Part shown: positions 27,677 to 36,298 of the stretch, piece after piece
How positions within the stretch are numbered: the first letter of the stretch is position 1
How the letters are laid out: each line of letters opens with the position of its first letter
Source of the DNA: Leucobacter sp. 7(1)
GTDB lineage: Bacteria > Actinomycetota > Actinomycetes > Actinomycetales > Microbacteriaceae
Assembly (NCBI RefSeq): GCF_900163635.1
Contig: NZ_FUID01000004.1
Coordinates: forward strand, 62,001 to 126,000
DNA length: 64,000 nt
Direction: 5' to 3'
Notes under the pieces: model-generated
Told to the model about the DNA's origin: nothing
Database searches by the model: none
The model's input: only the letters and a program-made list of their open reading frames with translations
Position numbers and translations under genes: made by a program

Positions 27677-27703
27677 AACCCATGTCAAGCCCGAACGATT
27701 TCC
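27677..27703 (-). promoter_or_regulatory. Possible stress-sigma (SigR/SigH-like) promoter upstream of sigA
   Basis: On the coding strand GGAAAT is followed after 18 bases by GTT, close to the GGAAT-N18-GTT of SigR/SigH promoters. A TTGACA (27683-27688) lies between the two, but a good -10 box for it was not found. In Streptomyces the hrdB gene has a SigR promoter, which makes the site plausible. Confidence 0.3.
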
Positions 27704-27811
27704 CACACGGGGAAATCAACTCGAATTGAATGGGTTGGTCCCTTCTATTATTGCATGATCGGGCGGGGGAACCTGACCATCACCGGCATCCGCGCGCCGC
27801 GAGTGCCTGAT

Positions 27812-28750
27812 CTATGCGCCGGGGAACTCGCCCGATTCCGGTTCTCCGTCAGACTGCTGCTCTGCGAGGAAGCGCTCCAGCTCGCTCGCGATCTGATCTG
27901 CCGTTGGGATAGAGCCGTCCTCACTCATGAGCGGCGACCGCGTGGTCTTATCCTCCATATAGGCGTCGTACCGGTGCTCAAGCGTGCGCACCATCTCGAG
28001 CGACTCAGTGTTTTCCGCGAGCTGGGAGTCGAGCTGCGCATCAAATCGGCGAGCCGCGTCGCGCACCTCGTCCGTCGCAAGGATCAGTCCCGTCGCCGAC
28101 ATAATGCCGTCGAGCGCCACCCGTAGCGCCTCGGGGTACTCGGTGTTCGCAAGGTAATGCGGGATGAGGAGCGCAAAGCCGGCCACTTCCTCGCCCAGAC
28201 TGTGGAGTCGGTACTCCAAGACATGTGCGGCAGAGGCAGAGAGCTTTGTGGTCGGGCGCCACACCGACTTCGCCTCGATCAGATCATCACGAGATCCGCT
28301 CACCGTCACAGACAGCGGCCGCGTGTGTGGCACGGGCATCGGGATGGCGTGCGACCACACAGTGATTGACACCTCGAACTCATGCACCAAGAGCAGCACT
28401 GTGTCGATGAAGTGCTCCCAGCGGAAGTCGGGCTCGTAGCCGCTGAGCAACAGGAACGGCGAGCCGAACTCATCGCGGCCGAGGCTCAAACTGAGCTCCT
28501 CCGGCGAGTAGTCCGTGAAGTGATCCTCTTGGAACGTGATGATCGGGCGGCGAGCACGGTAGTCCAGGAGCATATCCGCGTTGAAGCGGAGGATCTCCTC
28601 CGGCGAGTACCGCCGCCACAGATACTCCTCCAACTGCGAAATCGCGTTTCCGGCATCGGTCAACCCCTGCATCGCGACGATCAGCGGGAGGCCCCGCGGC
28701 ACGGTCGCACGACGCTCGGCGTATTCGGCGGAAAAAATCGATTCAGTCAC
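27812..28750 (-). CDS. PAC2-family protein (proteasome assembly chaperone-like)
   Basis: A 312-residue protein of the PAC2 family, found widely in actinomycetes and named after a eukaryotic proteasome assembly chaperone. Recognisable parts are LPLIVAMQGLTDAGNAISQLEEYL (near 20-43), the phrase ARRPIITFQEDHFTDY, and the ending with ERFLAEQ. Its partner in actinomycetes is not established. GTG at 28750 is chosen because TAGAAT lies 7 bases upstream and GGGAG is too close to serve as a normal ribosome binding site. sigA follows after about 200 bases on the same strand. Confidence 0.87.
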   Translation of the reverse strand: MTESIFSAEYAERRATVPRGLPLIVAMQGLTDAGNAISQLEEYLWRRYSPEEILRFNADMLLDYRARRPIITFQEDHFTDYSPEELSLSLGRDEFGSPFLLLSGYEPDFRWEHFIDTVLLLVHEFEVSITVWSHAIPMPVPHTRPLSVTVSGSRDDLIEAKSVWRPTTKLSASAAHVLEYRLHSLGEEVAGFALLIPHYLANTEYPEALRVALDGIMSATGLILATDEVRDAARRFDAQLDSQLAENTESLEMVRTLEHRYDAYMEDKTTRSPLMSEDGSIPTADQIASELERFLAEQQSDGEPESGEFPGA

Positions 28751-28757
28751 GCTCCCT

Positions 28758-28763
28758 ATTCTA
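28758..28763 (-). promoter_or_regulatory. -10 box (TAGAAT), leaderless start of PAC2 gene
   Basis: TAGAAT ends 7 bases before the GTG at 28750. It overlaps one of three copies of a CCCTATTC element in this intergenic region. Confidence 0.5.
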
Positions 28764-28778
28764 CGAAACCGGGCGCAA

Positions 28779-28820
28779 GAATAGGGGGATCGGGTCACGC
28801 CCGCAGCGAACCCCCTATTC
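28779..28820. repeat. 10-bp inverted repeat in the PAC2/lpdA intergenic region
   Basis: GAATAGGGGG at 28779-28788 is matched exactly by its complement at 28811-28820, 22 bases apart. A third, 8-bp copy (CCCTATTC) sits at 28754-28761 on the PAC2 -10 box. The layout suggests either a regulator site or a hairpin. Confidence 0.6.
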
Positions 28821-28975
28821 CACACCCTGAGCCCCGGGAGTGCCGGATCACCGGGCGCGACGCCCCGTCGCTGGCCCCCTCACTTTCCGACATCGCGGGT
28901 GTAGGGTTGGGAAGGGTACGCCCGCTCATGCGCGGACGGCCATCACCATTGCGCACACACCGAGGGAGACCCCAC

Positions 28976-30349
28976 TTGGCCGAACAGCAGTTTGACATCG
29001 TCGTCCTGGGCGGCGGCAGCGCCGGATACGCCACCGCGATCCGCGCTACGCAGCTTGGGCTCAGCGCCGCAGTGATCGAAAAGGACAAACTCGGCGGCAC
29101 CTGCTTGCACCGCGGTTGCGTCCCAACGAAGGCGCTTCTGCACGCTGCCGAGATCGCAGATGTTGCACGCAGTGGCGAGTCGTACGGCATCCTGTCTTCC
29201 GTTGCCGGCGTTGACATCGCCAAGGTAAATAGTTACCGGGAGAACCTTGTCGCAGGCAAGCATAAGGGCCTGCAGGGCCTACTGAAGGCGAACAAGATCA
29301 CCGTAATCGAGGGCGAAGGCCGCCTGGTTGCGGCGAACACGGTCCAGGTCGGCGAAGACCGGATCGTTGGTCAGCACGTCGTGCTTGCGTCGGGCTCATA
29401 TTCCCGCTCACTTCCGGGCCTCGAGATCGGCGGCCGCGTCATCACGAGCGAGCATGCACTTGAGCTCCAGGAAGTCCCGGGGCGCGTTGCGGTCCTGGGT
29501 GGCGGCGTGATCGGCGTCGAGTTTGCAAGCGTCTGGCGCTCGTTCGGTTCCGAGGTCACGATTATTGAGGGCCTGCCCCACCTCGTCCCGAACGAAGAAG
29601 AATCAATCTCGAAGCAGCTCGAGCGCGCATTCCGCAAGCGCGGGATCGACTACAAGCTTGGCGTTCGTTTCCAGTCGGTCACGCAGGACGCGAACAGCGT
29701 CACCGTGAACCTCGAAGACGGCACCGTCGTGACCGCGGACTACCTGCTCGTCGCTGTGGGCCGCGGCCCGTCGACGCAGGGCCTCGGCTACGAGGAGGTC
29801 GGAATCGAAATGGATCGCGGCTTTGTGCTCACGAACGAGCGGCTCGCGACAAACGTTCCCGGCGTGTACGCCGTGGGAGACATCGTCCCCGGCCTGCAGC
29901 TTGCGCACCGCGGCTACCAGCAGGGTGTCTTCGTGGCCGAAGAGATTGCGGGTCTCGCACCCGTGATCGTTGAGGACGTCAACATTCCGAAGGTCACCTA
30001 CTGCGACCCCGAGATCGCATCCGTCGGCCTCACCGAGGCGAAGGCCAAGGAAAAGTACGGCGACGCGAACGTGACGAGCTACGAGTACAACCTCGCAGGC
30101 AACGCGAAGAGCTCAATCCTCGGCACCGCGGGCACCGTGAAGGCTGTTCGGGTCGTCGACGGTCCCGTCGTGGGAGTGCACATGATTGGCGCACGAGTCG
30201 GCGAGCTCGTCGGCGAGGCGCAGCTGATCGTGAATTGGGAAGCCTACCCGGAGGACGTGGCACCCTTCATCCACGCACACCCGACGCAGAACGAGACCAT
30301 CGGCGAGACCATGCTGAAGCTCGCCGGCAAGCCGCTCCACGCGATCTAG
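28976..30349 (+). CDS. lpdA: Dihydrolipoyl dehydrogenase (E3)
   Basis: A 457-residue flavoprotein that reoxidises dihydrolipoyl groups of 2-oxoacid dehydrogenase E2 proteins with NAD. FAD is bound by VLGGGSAGYA (10-19). The redox-active pair is Cys43/Cys48 in GGTCLHRGCVPTKALL, the NAD motif is VLGGGVIGVEFA, and the C-terminal HAHPTQNETIGE holds the catalytic His/Glu. The TTG at 28976 is preceded by GGGAG at a good distance and matches the family N-terminus; the frame is open far upstream without such a signal. It is 45 bases before the E2 gene and likely shares its transcript. Confidence 0.95.
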   Translation: MAEQQFDIVVLGGGSAGYATAIRATQLGLSAAVIEKDKLGGTCLHRGCVPTKALLHAAEIADVARSGESYGILSSVAGVDIAKVNSYRENLVAGKHKGLQGLLKANKITVIEGEGRLVAANTVQVGEDRIVGQHVVLASGSYSRSLPGLEIGGRVITSEHALELQEVPGRVAVLGGGVIGVEFASVWRSFGSEVTIIEGLPHLVPNEEESISKQLERAFRKRGIDYKLGVRFQSVTQDANSVTVNLEDGTVVTADYLLVAVGRGPSTQGLGYEEVGIEMDRGFVLTNERLATNVPGVYAVGDIVPGLQLAHRGYQQGVFVAEEIAGLAPVIVEDVNIPKVTYCDPEIASVGLTEAKAKEKYGDANVTSYEYNLAGNAKSSILGTAGTVKAVRVVDGPVVGVHMIGARVGELVGEAQLIVNWEAYPEDVAPFIHAHPTQNETIGETMLKLAGKPLHAI

Positions 30350-30394
30350 TCGCAGCGGCACACACAGACACGTAACGAAACGGAGAAATGCACG

Positions 30395-32116
30395 ATGAGT
30401 GAATCGGTGGTCCTCCCCGCACTGGGCGAGAGTGTAACCGAGGGGACGGTGACTCGTTGGCTCAAGAACGTGGGCGACACCGTTGAGGTCGACGAGCCGC
30501 TGCTCGAAGTCTCGACCGACAAGGTCGACACGGAGATCCCCTCCCCCGTTGCTGGCGTAATTCAGGAAATCCTCGTCCCTGAGGACGAGACCGCCGAGGT
30601 CGGCGCGGTTCTGGCGATTGTTGGTGACGGCGCAACTGCGCCCGCTGCCGCGGCGCCCGCTGCGCCCGCGCAGGCCGAAGCCCCCGCCGCCCCGGCTGCT
30701 GCTCCGGCACCCGCCGCCGCCCCGGCTGCTGTACCCGCCGCCGAAGCGCCCGCTGCGGCACCGGCTGGCGGTGGCGAGGATGTGGTTCTCCCGTCGCTCG
30801 GCGAGAGCATCACCGAAGGCACTGTGACGCGCTGGCTCAAGAACATCGGCGACACCGTTGAGGTCGACGAGCCGCTGCTCGAGGTATCGACGGACAAGGT
30901 CGACACCGAGGTGCCGTCGCCTATTGCTGGTGTGCTCCAGGAGATCCTGGTGCAGGAAGACGAAACGGTCGAGGTCGGCGCAGCGCTGGCACGCATCGGC
31001 TCGGGTTCCGCTCCGGCAGCGCCCGCTGCGGCGCCGGCTCCCGCAGCCGCCGCACCGGCTCCAGCAGCCGCGCCCGTCGCTGCACCGGCTCCCGCTGCAC
31101 CGGCTCCCGAAGCCGCACCGGCTCCCGCAGCCGCCCCCGCACCGGCTGCTGCTGCACCTGCACCTGCACCTGCACCTGCTCCTGCTCCTGCTCCTGCTCC
31201 TGCAGCAGCTTCGGTCCCCGGCTACGTCACCCCGATCGTGCGCAAACTTGCTCACGAGCGTGGTGTCGACCTCGCAGGCATCACCGGAACCGGTGTGGGC
31301 GGGCGTATCCGCAAGGAAGACGTGCTTGCCGCGGCTCCCGCCACCGCAGCCACTTCGGCATCGACCCCGGCCGCAGCGGCACCCGTCGCCGAGGTCTCAC
31401 CGCTGCGCGGGACGACGCAGAAGATGAGTCGCCTTCGCAAGGTCATCGCGGAGCGCGCTGTCGCATCACTGCAGGGCACGGCGCAGCTGACCACCGTCGT
31501 CGAGGTTGACGTCACGAAGGTGGCGCAGTTCCGTCAGGCAAAGAAGGACGAGTTCCTCGCCAAGACCGGCTCGAAGCTTTCCTTCCTGCCGTTCTTCGCA
31601 CTGGCCGCCGCCGAGGCGCTTCGCACGTACCCGATCATCAATGCGACGGTAGAGGGCGACCAGATCGTCTACCCCGACACCGAGAACATCAGCATTGCGG
31701 TCGACACTGAGCGTGGACTCCTGACCCCGGTGCTGCGCACCGCAGGTGAGAAGAACCTCGCGCAGATCTCGAACGAGATCGCGGATCTGGCGCAGCGCAC
31801 GCGTGACAACAAGCTCACGCCGGACGAGCTCAGCGGGGGCACCTTCACCCTCACGAACACCGGATCGCGCGGCGCGCTGTTCGACACGCCGCTCGTGTTC
31901 CTCCCGCAGGTTGCCATCCTCGGCACCGGCGCGGTCGTGAAGAAGCCCGTGATCGTTTCCGGCCCGGAAGGCGACGCGATCGCCGTCCGCTCCACCGTGT
32001 ACCTGGCGCTCTCCTACGATCACCGAATCGTCGACGGCGCTGACGCGGCGCGCTTCCTCACCCAGGTGCGCACGCGCCTCGAAGGCGGCGACTTCGCAGG
32101 GAACCTCGGGTACTAA
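30395..32116 (+). CDS. sucB: Dihydrolipoamide acyltransferase E2 with two lipoyl domains (SucB/AceF)
   Basis: A 573-residue E2 subunit. There are two nearly identical lipoyl domains with lipoylated lysines Lys43 and Lys168, each in VSTDKVDTE, joined by Ala/Pro-rich linkers. The second linker (about 206-273) is almost purely Ala and Pro. A peripheral-subunit-binding domain follows ([22 protein letters not shown]), and then the acyltransferase core ending in the catalytic SYDHRIVDG (His543, Asp547). In actinomycetes such a protein often serves both pyruvate and 2-oxoglutarate dehydrogenases. The ATG follows GGAG; lpdA is just upstream and a perfect hairpin follows. Confidence 0.93.
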   Translation: MSESVVLPALGESVTEGTVTRWLKNVGDTVEVDEPLLEVSTDKVDTEIPSPVAGVIQEILVPEDETAEVGAVLAIVGDGATAPAAAAPAAPAQAEAPAAPAAAPAPAAAPAAVPAAEAPAAAPAGGGEDVVLPSLGESITEGTVTRWLKNIGDTVEVDEPLLEVSTDKVDTEVPSPIAGVLQEILVQEDETVEVGAALARIGSGSAPAAPAAAPAPAAAAPAPAAAPVAAPAPAAPAPEAAPAPAAAPAPAAAAPAPAPAPAPAPAPAPAAASVPGYVTPIVRKLAHERGVDLAGITGTGVGGRIRKEDVLAAAPATAATSASTPAAAAPVAEVSPLRGTTQKMSRLRKVIAERAVASLQGTAQLTTVVEVDVTKVAQFRQAKKDEFLAKTGSKLSFLPFFALAAAEALRTYPIINATVEGDQIVYPDTENISIAVDTERGLLTPVLRTAGEKNLAQISNEIADLAQRTRDNKLTPDELSGGTFTLTNTGSRGALFDTPLVFLPQVAILGTGAVVKKPVIVSGPEGDAIAVRSTVYLALSYDHRIVDGADAARFLTQVRTRLEGGDFAGNLGY

Positions 32117-32134
32117 CCCGAACTCCCATTGACC

Positions 32135-32172
32135 GGAGGCCGTGGCTGCTCACTCGAGCAGCCACGGCCTCC
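32135..32172 (+). terminator. Terminator after the E2 gene
   Basis: A perfect 17-bp stem (32135-32151 with 32156-32172) and a 4-base loop, 19 bases after the stop codon of the E2 gene. No T run follows. Confidence 0.8.
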
Positions 32173-32198
32173 GTCGATTCTGGCAGGCACAGCGCCCG

Positions 32199-32609
32199 TC
32201 ACCGGCTTCGCCCGTCCCCCGGCCTGATCCGGCTCCGAATTGCCGCCCGCCAGGCATCTCGCGCACCGTCGGGGAACCAGTCGAACACCCCATCACCGAG
32301 CTCCCCCATCGCTTCGTCAACGGCGTCCTGCAACAGGCTCGCCGCACCCGAATGCCGGGAAGCGCGAAGCTGACGCGAGATTCGTGACAGGGAGACGCCC
32401 AGCGCCGCACATCCCGCGTCGTGCCGGTGCCCCGTATGCCCGCTCACTATTTCCAGACACGCCCCGGCGCTTCGGGCCGCGATCCCATGTTCGCCGAGCT
32501 CTTCAAGTTCCCGGGCGAGCTGCGCCGCGGCGCCAGGGAACACCACTGTGGAACGGGATGGAAATCGTGATCGGGCCCATCGCCTGGGCTCGTTCGTTCG
32601 TGCGTGCAT
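32199..32609 (-). CDS. Hypothetical protein, uncertain
   Basis: A 136-residue reading frame I do not recognise. It fills an otherwise gene-less stretch between the E2 terminator and the DUF4191 gene. The central part has helical, protein-like segments (AAAQLARELEELGEHGIAA; LLQDAVDEAMGELGDGVFDWF), and LGVSLSRISRQLRAS could be a helix-turn-helix. No convincing Shine-Dalgarno sequence or -10 box precedes the chosen ATG at 32609; the frame is open to 32669. It may be a real small regulator or chance. Confidence 0.35.
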   Translation of the reverse strand: MHARTNEPRRWARSRFPSRSTVVFPGAAAQLARELEELGEHGIAARSAGACLEIVSGHTGHRHDAGCAALGVSLSRISRQLRASRHSGAASLLQDAVDEAMGELGDGVFDWFPDGARDAWRAAIRSRIRPGDGRSR

Positions 32610-32777
32610 GCAGCACCGCCTCTCTCTGCAAAGCAGCCTTGCACCGGCGTGCAAAGGTCTCCCGAACACCTCGATCTATCCACAGAGTTCCATCGATTCC
32701 GCGCGAATCACCCCGCTGTGAGCGAACAGCGGCGGGCCCATGTGCACCGGGCGTCCCAGGACACCCGGCAGACGCGA

Positions 32778-32783
32778 TACTCT
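32778..32783 (+). promoter_or_regulatory. -10 box (TACTCT), leaderless start of DUF4191 gene
   Basis: TACTCT ends 7 bases before the ATG at 32791. AGGTGA in between lies too near the start to act as a usual ribosome binding site. Confidence 0.5.
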
Positions 32784-32790
32784 AGGTGAC

Positions 32791-33477
32791 ATGGCAGAGA
32801 AGGTGAAGCGGAACGGCCGCATCAAGCAGATGATTGAGGTCTATCGGACCACGAAGGTCCATGACCGGAATCTCCCCTGGGTGCTGCTGCTCGTGTTCAT
32901 CGCACCCGTCGTGGTCTCGGTGTTGCTCGCGTGGCTGATCCCGGGAAGCTGGTTCGGCTGGGTCCTCTGGCCCTTGACGGGCCTGCTTGTCGGTCTGCTC
33001 CTCGCAATGATCGTGCTCGGTCGCCGCGCGGAGAAGATGGCGTACCAGCAGATTGAGGGTCGACCCGGGGCCGTCGGTGCCGTGGTGCAGGGTGCACTGC
33101 GTCGCTCGTGGCGCGGCTCCGAGGTGCCGATCGCGATCAACAAGAACCAGGACGCGGTGTACCGCGTTGTGGGCCGCGGCGGCGTCGTCCTGATCTCCGA
33201 GGGCTCGCGCAGCCGCACACAGCGCATGGCCGCTGAAGAAGAGCGCAAGCTGAAGCGTGCGCTGCGCAACGTCGAGGTTGTGCACCTGTACGTCGGGCCG
33301 GACGGCGATGGCGTCCCGCTCCCCCAGCTTTCCAAAACACTTGTCAAGCTCAAGCCGAAGCTCAACCGCAACGAGGTCGCGGCGGTCTACAACCGTCTCT
33401 CCTCGCTGCAGGCCACCCCGGTGGGGATCCCGAAGGGCATGGATCCGAACCGCGTCCGCCCGCAGCGCCCCCGCTAG
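32791..33477 (+). CDS. DUF4191 family membrane protein
   Basis: A 228-residue protein of the actinobacterial DUF4191 family. A basic start (MAEKVKRNGRIKQMIEVYRTTKVHD) is followed by two membrane segments (about 30-51 and 57-77) and a cytoplasmic domain with AVYRVVGRGGVVLISEG and LKPKLNRNEVAAVYNRL, both typical of the family. It is followed after 3 bases by an RDD-family gene, so the two are probably translated together. Function unknown. The start is set by the -10 box 7 bases upstream; the frame is open to 32740. Confidence 0.87.
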   Translation: MAEKVKRNGRIKQMIEVYRTTKVHDRNLPWVLLLVFIAPVVVSVLLAWLIPGSWFGWVLWPLTGLLVGLLLAMIVLGRRAEKMAYQQIEGRPGAVGAVVQGALRRSWRGSEVPIAINKNQDAVYRVVGRGGVVLISEGSRSRTQRMAAEEERKLKRALRNVEVVHLYVGPDGDGVPLPQLSKTLVKLKPKLNRNEVAAVYNRLSSLQATPVGIPKGMDPNRVRPQRPR

Positions 33478-33480
33478 GCG

Positions 33481-33909
33481 ATGGCAACTTCCAAGCCGCA
33501 GCGGTTCGGCGATCTCGAACCCAGCGCCTGGCCTGGCGAACGGCTCGGACTCCCAGAGTCCGGGCCGCGCTCGGTTGGGCGGATTGGCCGTCGCTTCCTC
33601 GCCCTGTTTGTGGACTGGGGCCTGGCGGCACTGCCCGCCTTTATGCTCATTGGCGGCCCGAACGCGAGCGTGTGGAATCTCGTGTTCTTCGCGCTGATCC
33701 AGATCATCTTCATCCCCACGATCGGCGGCTCGATCGGCCACCGGCTCCTGGGGCTGCGTGTCGTTCCGATCGCGGGCGGCTGGGTCGGTTTTTGGCGGCC
33801 CATTGTCCGCACGGGACTGCTGTGCCTCGTTATCCCGCTGCTCGTCTGGGACTCCGATCAGCGCGGCTTCCACGACAAGATCGCCGGAACTGTCCTGGTG
33901 CGGGGGTAA
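33481..33909 (+). CDS. RDD-family membrane protein
   Basis: A 142-residue membrane protein with the RDD domain. After a polar start, GRIGRRFLALFVDWGLAAL carries the conserved Arg and Asp. About three hydrophobic segments follow (near 38-58, 65-83 and 107-124), and IGHRLLGLRVVP and the closing DQRGFHDKIAGT are typical of the family. Some RDD proteins are proposed to be transporters, but the role here is unknown. It starts 3 bases after DUF4191, and glnA follows with its own control region. Confidence 0.88.
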   Translation: MATSKPQRFGDLEPSAWPGERLGLPESGPRSVGRIGRRFLALFVDWGLAALPAFMLIGGPNASVWNLVFFALIQIIFIPTIGGSIGHRLLGLRVVPIAGGWVGFWRPIVRTGLLCLVIPLLVWDSDQRGFHDKIAGTVLVRG

Positions 33910-33917
33910 TTCATCCT

Positions 33918-33955
33918 GTAACACTCGTGAAACACGCGAATCACGTTTTTGAAAC
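33918..33955 (+). promoter_or_regulatory. GlnR-type operator upstream of glnA
   Basis: Four 5-mers are spaced by exactly 6 bases: GTAAC (33918), GAAAC (33929), ATCAC (33940) and GAAAC (33951). This is the a-site/b-site layout known for GlnR in actinomycetes (gTnAC-n6-GaAAC, twice). It ends about 65 bases before the glnA start codon. TAGTCT at 33966-33971 may be the -10 box, so the operator would lie at the -35 region and upstream, as for activation by GlnR. Confidence 0.75.
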
Positions 33956-34020
33956 TCAGCACGCATAGTCTTGACGCAAGCGAACGGTGCCGGATCGGCA
34001 CACCAGCAATGAGGAGCAGC

Positions 34021-35445
34021 ATGTTCACCACCCCGCAGGAAGTCATCGATTTCATCAAGGAGACGGACGTCAAGTTCGTCGACATCCGGTTCACCGACCT
34101 GCCCGGGGTGCAGCAGCACTTCAACATCCCTGCGGCCACCGTGGACGATGATTTCTTCGAGGTCGGGCAGATGTTCGACGGTTCCTCGATCCGCGGCTTC
34201 GTGGGCATCGCTGAGTCCGATCTGCAGCTCATCCCCGACGTCACCACCGCATACATCGATCAGTTCCGTATGGAACGCACTCTGATCGTGATCTGCGATA
34301 TCTTCAATCCGCGCACCGGCGAAATCTTCTCGAAGGACCCGCGTCAGGTTGCGAAGAAGGCCGAGCAGTACCTCGCCTCGACCGGAATCGCCGATACCGC
34401 GTTCTTCGCCCCCGAGGCCGAGTTCTACATTCTGGATTCGGTTCGCTACGAAAACAGCCCGCAGCACACCTTCTACGAGATCGACTCCGAAGAGGCGCAC
34501 TGGAACTCGGGCCGCGCCGACGAGGGCGGCAACCTGGGCAACACCACGTCGGAAAAGGGCGGCTACTTCCCGGTTTCCCCCGTCGACAAGCAGGCCGATC
34601 TGCGTGATGATATCTCGCTCCGTCTCATCGAAGCGGGTCTGCACCTCGAGCGTTCGCACCACGAGGTGGGTGCCCCCGGTCAGGCCGAAATCAACTACCG
34701 TTTCGACACGATGGTGAACGCGGCCGATGACGTCCTGAAGTTCAAGTACATCGTGAAGAACACCGCTGAGATGTGGGGCAAGACTGCCACGTTCATGCCG
34801 AAGCCCGTTCTGGGTGACAACGGCTCGGGCATGCACACGCACATGTCACTGTGGGCCGGTGGCGAGCCGCTCTTCTACGACGAGAACGGGTACGCCGGGC
34901 TCTCTGACCTCGCGCGCTGGTACATCGGCGGCATCCTGCACCATGCACCCGCGCTGCTCGCGTTCACGAACCCGACGATCAACAGTTACCGTCGTCTCGT
35001 CAAGGGCTACGAGGCTCCCGTGAACCTCGCCTACTCGGCGGGAAACCGTTCGGCCGCGATCCGTATCCCGCTGACGGGCTCGAACCCGAAGGCAAAGCGC
35101 ATCGAGTTCCGCGCTCCCGACGCGTCCGGGAACCCGTACCTCGCGTTCGCCGCGCAGCTGATGGCTGGCCTCGACGGGATCCGGAACCGGATCGAGCCGA
35201 TGGAGCCCATCGACAAGGACCTCTACGAGCTGCCCCCCGAGGAAGCGAAGAACATCCCCCAGGTGCCGAGCTCGCTCGAAGCAGCACTCGAGGCACTCGA
35301 GGCGGATCACGACTTCCTGCTCGAGGGCGGCGTCTTCACCGAGGAGCTGATCCAGACCTGGATCGACCTCAAGAACGAGACCGAGATCGCTCCGATGGCG
35401 CTGCGCCCGCACCCGTTCGAGTTCCAGCTGTACTACGGCGTTTAA
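34021..35445 (+). CDS. glnA: Glutamine synthetase type I
   Basis: A 474-residue GlnA that makes glutamine from glutamate, ammonia and ATP; the active form is a dodecamer. [10 protein letters not shown] (51-60), the metal ligands in [34 protein letters not shown], and NRSAAIRIP are all present. Tyr402 in [11 protein letters not shown] is the adenylylation target of GlnE, encoded nearby. ATG at 34021 follows GAGGAG at 4 bases. A GlnR-type operator lies upstream and a classic terminator follows. Expected to be the main, covalently regulated enzyme. Confidence 0.97.
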   Translation: MFTTPQEVIDFIKETDVKFVDIRFTDLPGVQQHFNIPAATVDDDFFEVGQMFDGSSIRGFVGIAESDLQLIPDVTTAYIDQFRMERTLIVICDIFNPRTGEIFSKDPRQVAKKAEQYLASTGIADTAFFAPEAEFYILDSVRYENSPQHTFYEIDSEEAHWNSGRADEGGNLGNTTSEKGGYFPVSPVDKQADLRDDISLRLIEAGLHLERSHHEVGAPGQAEINYRFDTMVNAADDVLKFKYIVKNTAEMWGKTATFMPKPVLGDNGSGMHTHMSLWAGGEPLFYDENGYAGLSDLARWYIGGILHHAPALLAFTNPTINSYRRLVKGYEAPVNLAYSAGNRSAAIRIPLTGSNPKAKRIEFRAPDASGNPYLAFAAQLMAGLDGIRNRIEPMEPIDKDLYELPPEEAKNIPQVPSSLEAALEALEADHDFLLEGGVFTEELIQTWIDLKNETEIAPMALRPHPFEFQLYYGV

Positions 35446-35500
35446 TCCCTTGCCCTGAGCGGGATCTCCGCTAAGGACACGGTGCCTATTGCGCCACAGA

Positions 35501-35544
35501 ACGACCCGGCTCCTGCAAATTCTGCAGGAGCCGGGTCGTTTTTT
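35501..35544 (+). terminator. Rho-independent terminator after glnA
   Basis: A perfect 17-bp stem (35501-35517 with 35523-35539), a 5-base loop, and a run of six T residues. It is the only hairpin in the window with a full T tract. Confidence 0.95.
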
Positions 35545-35634
35545 CGTCTTCCTGGCGGCCTGACAACGTGTTGAGGTGGTGCTCCTAGACTCCCGGCAGG
35601 GTGGGCACACAACCACGTACTCGGGAGGTACGCT

Positions 35635-36093
35635 ATGCCAGAAATTGTGACTCCGTTGCTCCGACGCTGGTTCCCGGTCCACGGAATCCTCTGCGTAGCG
35701 GCCTGGCTCACGGGCTGCGTTCCTGCTGGACCCGCCGATCCCCCACAACCAGTCGCGGTTTCTCCGAGCGCAAAAGAGCAGGGGCTCAGCAATCCCGGTT
35801 CTGAGGCCGGCCCCTGGGCGTTTGTTCGGGATACGCAGCTCTATCTCACACTTCCCAGCAGTTCGACGTGCCCAGCGCACCCAGCCAGCATCAGTGCCGG
35901 TCCGGGAGCATCGATCACTGTCGAAGTTCGCGTAGTCCCCAGCGCGGGTGGCCTGTGCACGGCCGACATGGCACTGCTGAGCTACCCGATCCCAAGCTCC
36001 GGGAGTGAGACACGGATCCAACTCACTGGTGTTGCAGACACCCCTCAGTCCATCAGGATCGCCCGCGTGGCGACGCCAGCTTCTGCCCGGTAA
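35635..36093 (+). CDS. Small putative lipoprotein
   Basis: A 152-residue protein with a positively charged start (LLRRWF), a hydrophobic stretch, and the lipobox LTGC with Cys28 as the lipidation site. It should be anchored at the outer face of the membrane. The remainder is Pro/Ser-rich, then beta-rich with two further cysteines (STCPAH and GGLCTAD) that could form a disulfide. No known domain is recognised. ATG at 35635 follows GGGAGG at 7 bases. It is a single-gene unit between the glnA terminator and its own hairpin. Confidence 0.78.
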   Translation: MPEIVTPLLRRWFPVHGILCVAAWLTGCVPAGPADPPQPVAVSPSAKEQGLSNPGSEAGPWAFVRDTQLYLTLPSSSTCPAHPASISAGPGASITVEVRVVPSAGGLCTADMALLSYPIPSSGSETRIQLTGVADTPQSIRIARVATPASAR

Positions 36094-36097
36094 CTGG

Positions 36098-36147
36098 CCG
36101 AGCGGCCCGGCACCTCTCCCTCTCGGGGGTGGTGCCGGGCCGCTCGG
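36098..36147. terminator. Hairpin terminator after the lipoprotein gene
   Basis: A perfect 17-bp stem (36098-36114 with 36131-36147) with a 16-base loop that has C-rich and G-rich parts. It starts 4 bases after the stop codon. Confidence 0.75.
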
Positions 36148-36213
36148 GTGATTCAGACAGCTGGGGCGGTGACCCGCCCGGTGGCAACGTCGCTGTTGCG
36201 GCGCTGGGTGGCG

Positions 36214-36291
36214 CTAGGATTCGAGTTCATCCTCGAACTCAGCCCCGTCTTCTGCGAGCAGGGCCTCCAAGAGTGTTTGTAAGTACTGCAT
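36214..36291 (-). CDS. Possible 25-residue leaderless micro-ORF
   Basis: An acidic 25-residue peptide (MQYLQTLLEALLAEDGAEFE, then DELES) lies between glnE and the lipoprotein gene. It would form an amphipathic helix ending in an acidic tail. There is no Shine-Dalgarno sequence, but TAATCT ends 7 bases before the ATG, the same arrangement seen at several real genes here. The only support is start context and composition; no known family is recognised. Confidence 0.35.
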   Translation of the reverse strand: MQYLQTLLEALLAEDGAEFEDELES

Positions 36292-36298
36292 AACGATC

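Noticed and set aside
31141-31205. Short tandem CACCTG/CTCCTG repeats
   Set aside because: They encode the Ala-Pro linker of the E2 protein and keep its frame, so they are coding low complexity rather than a regulatory repeat.
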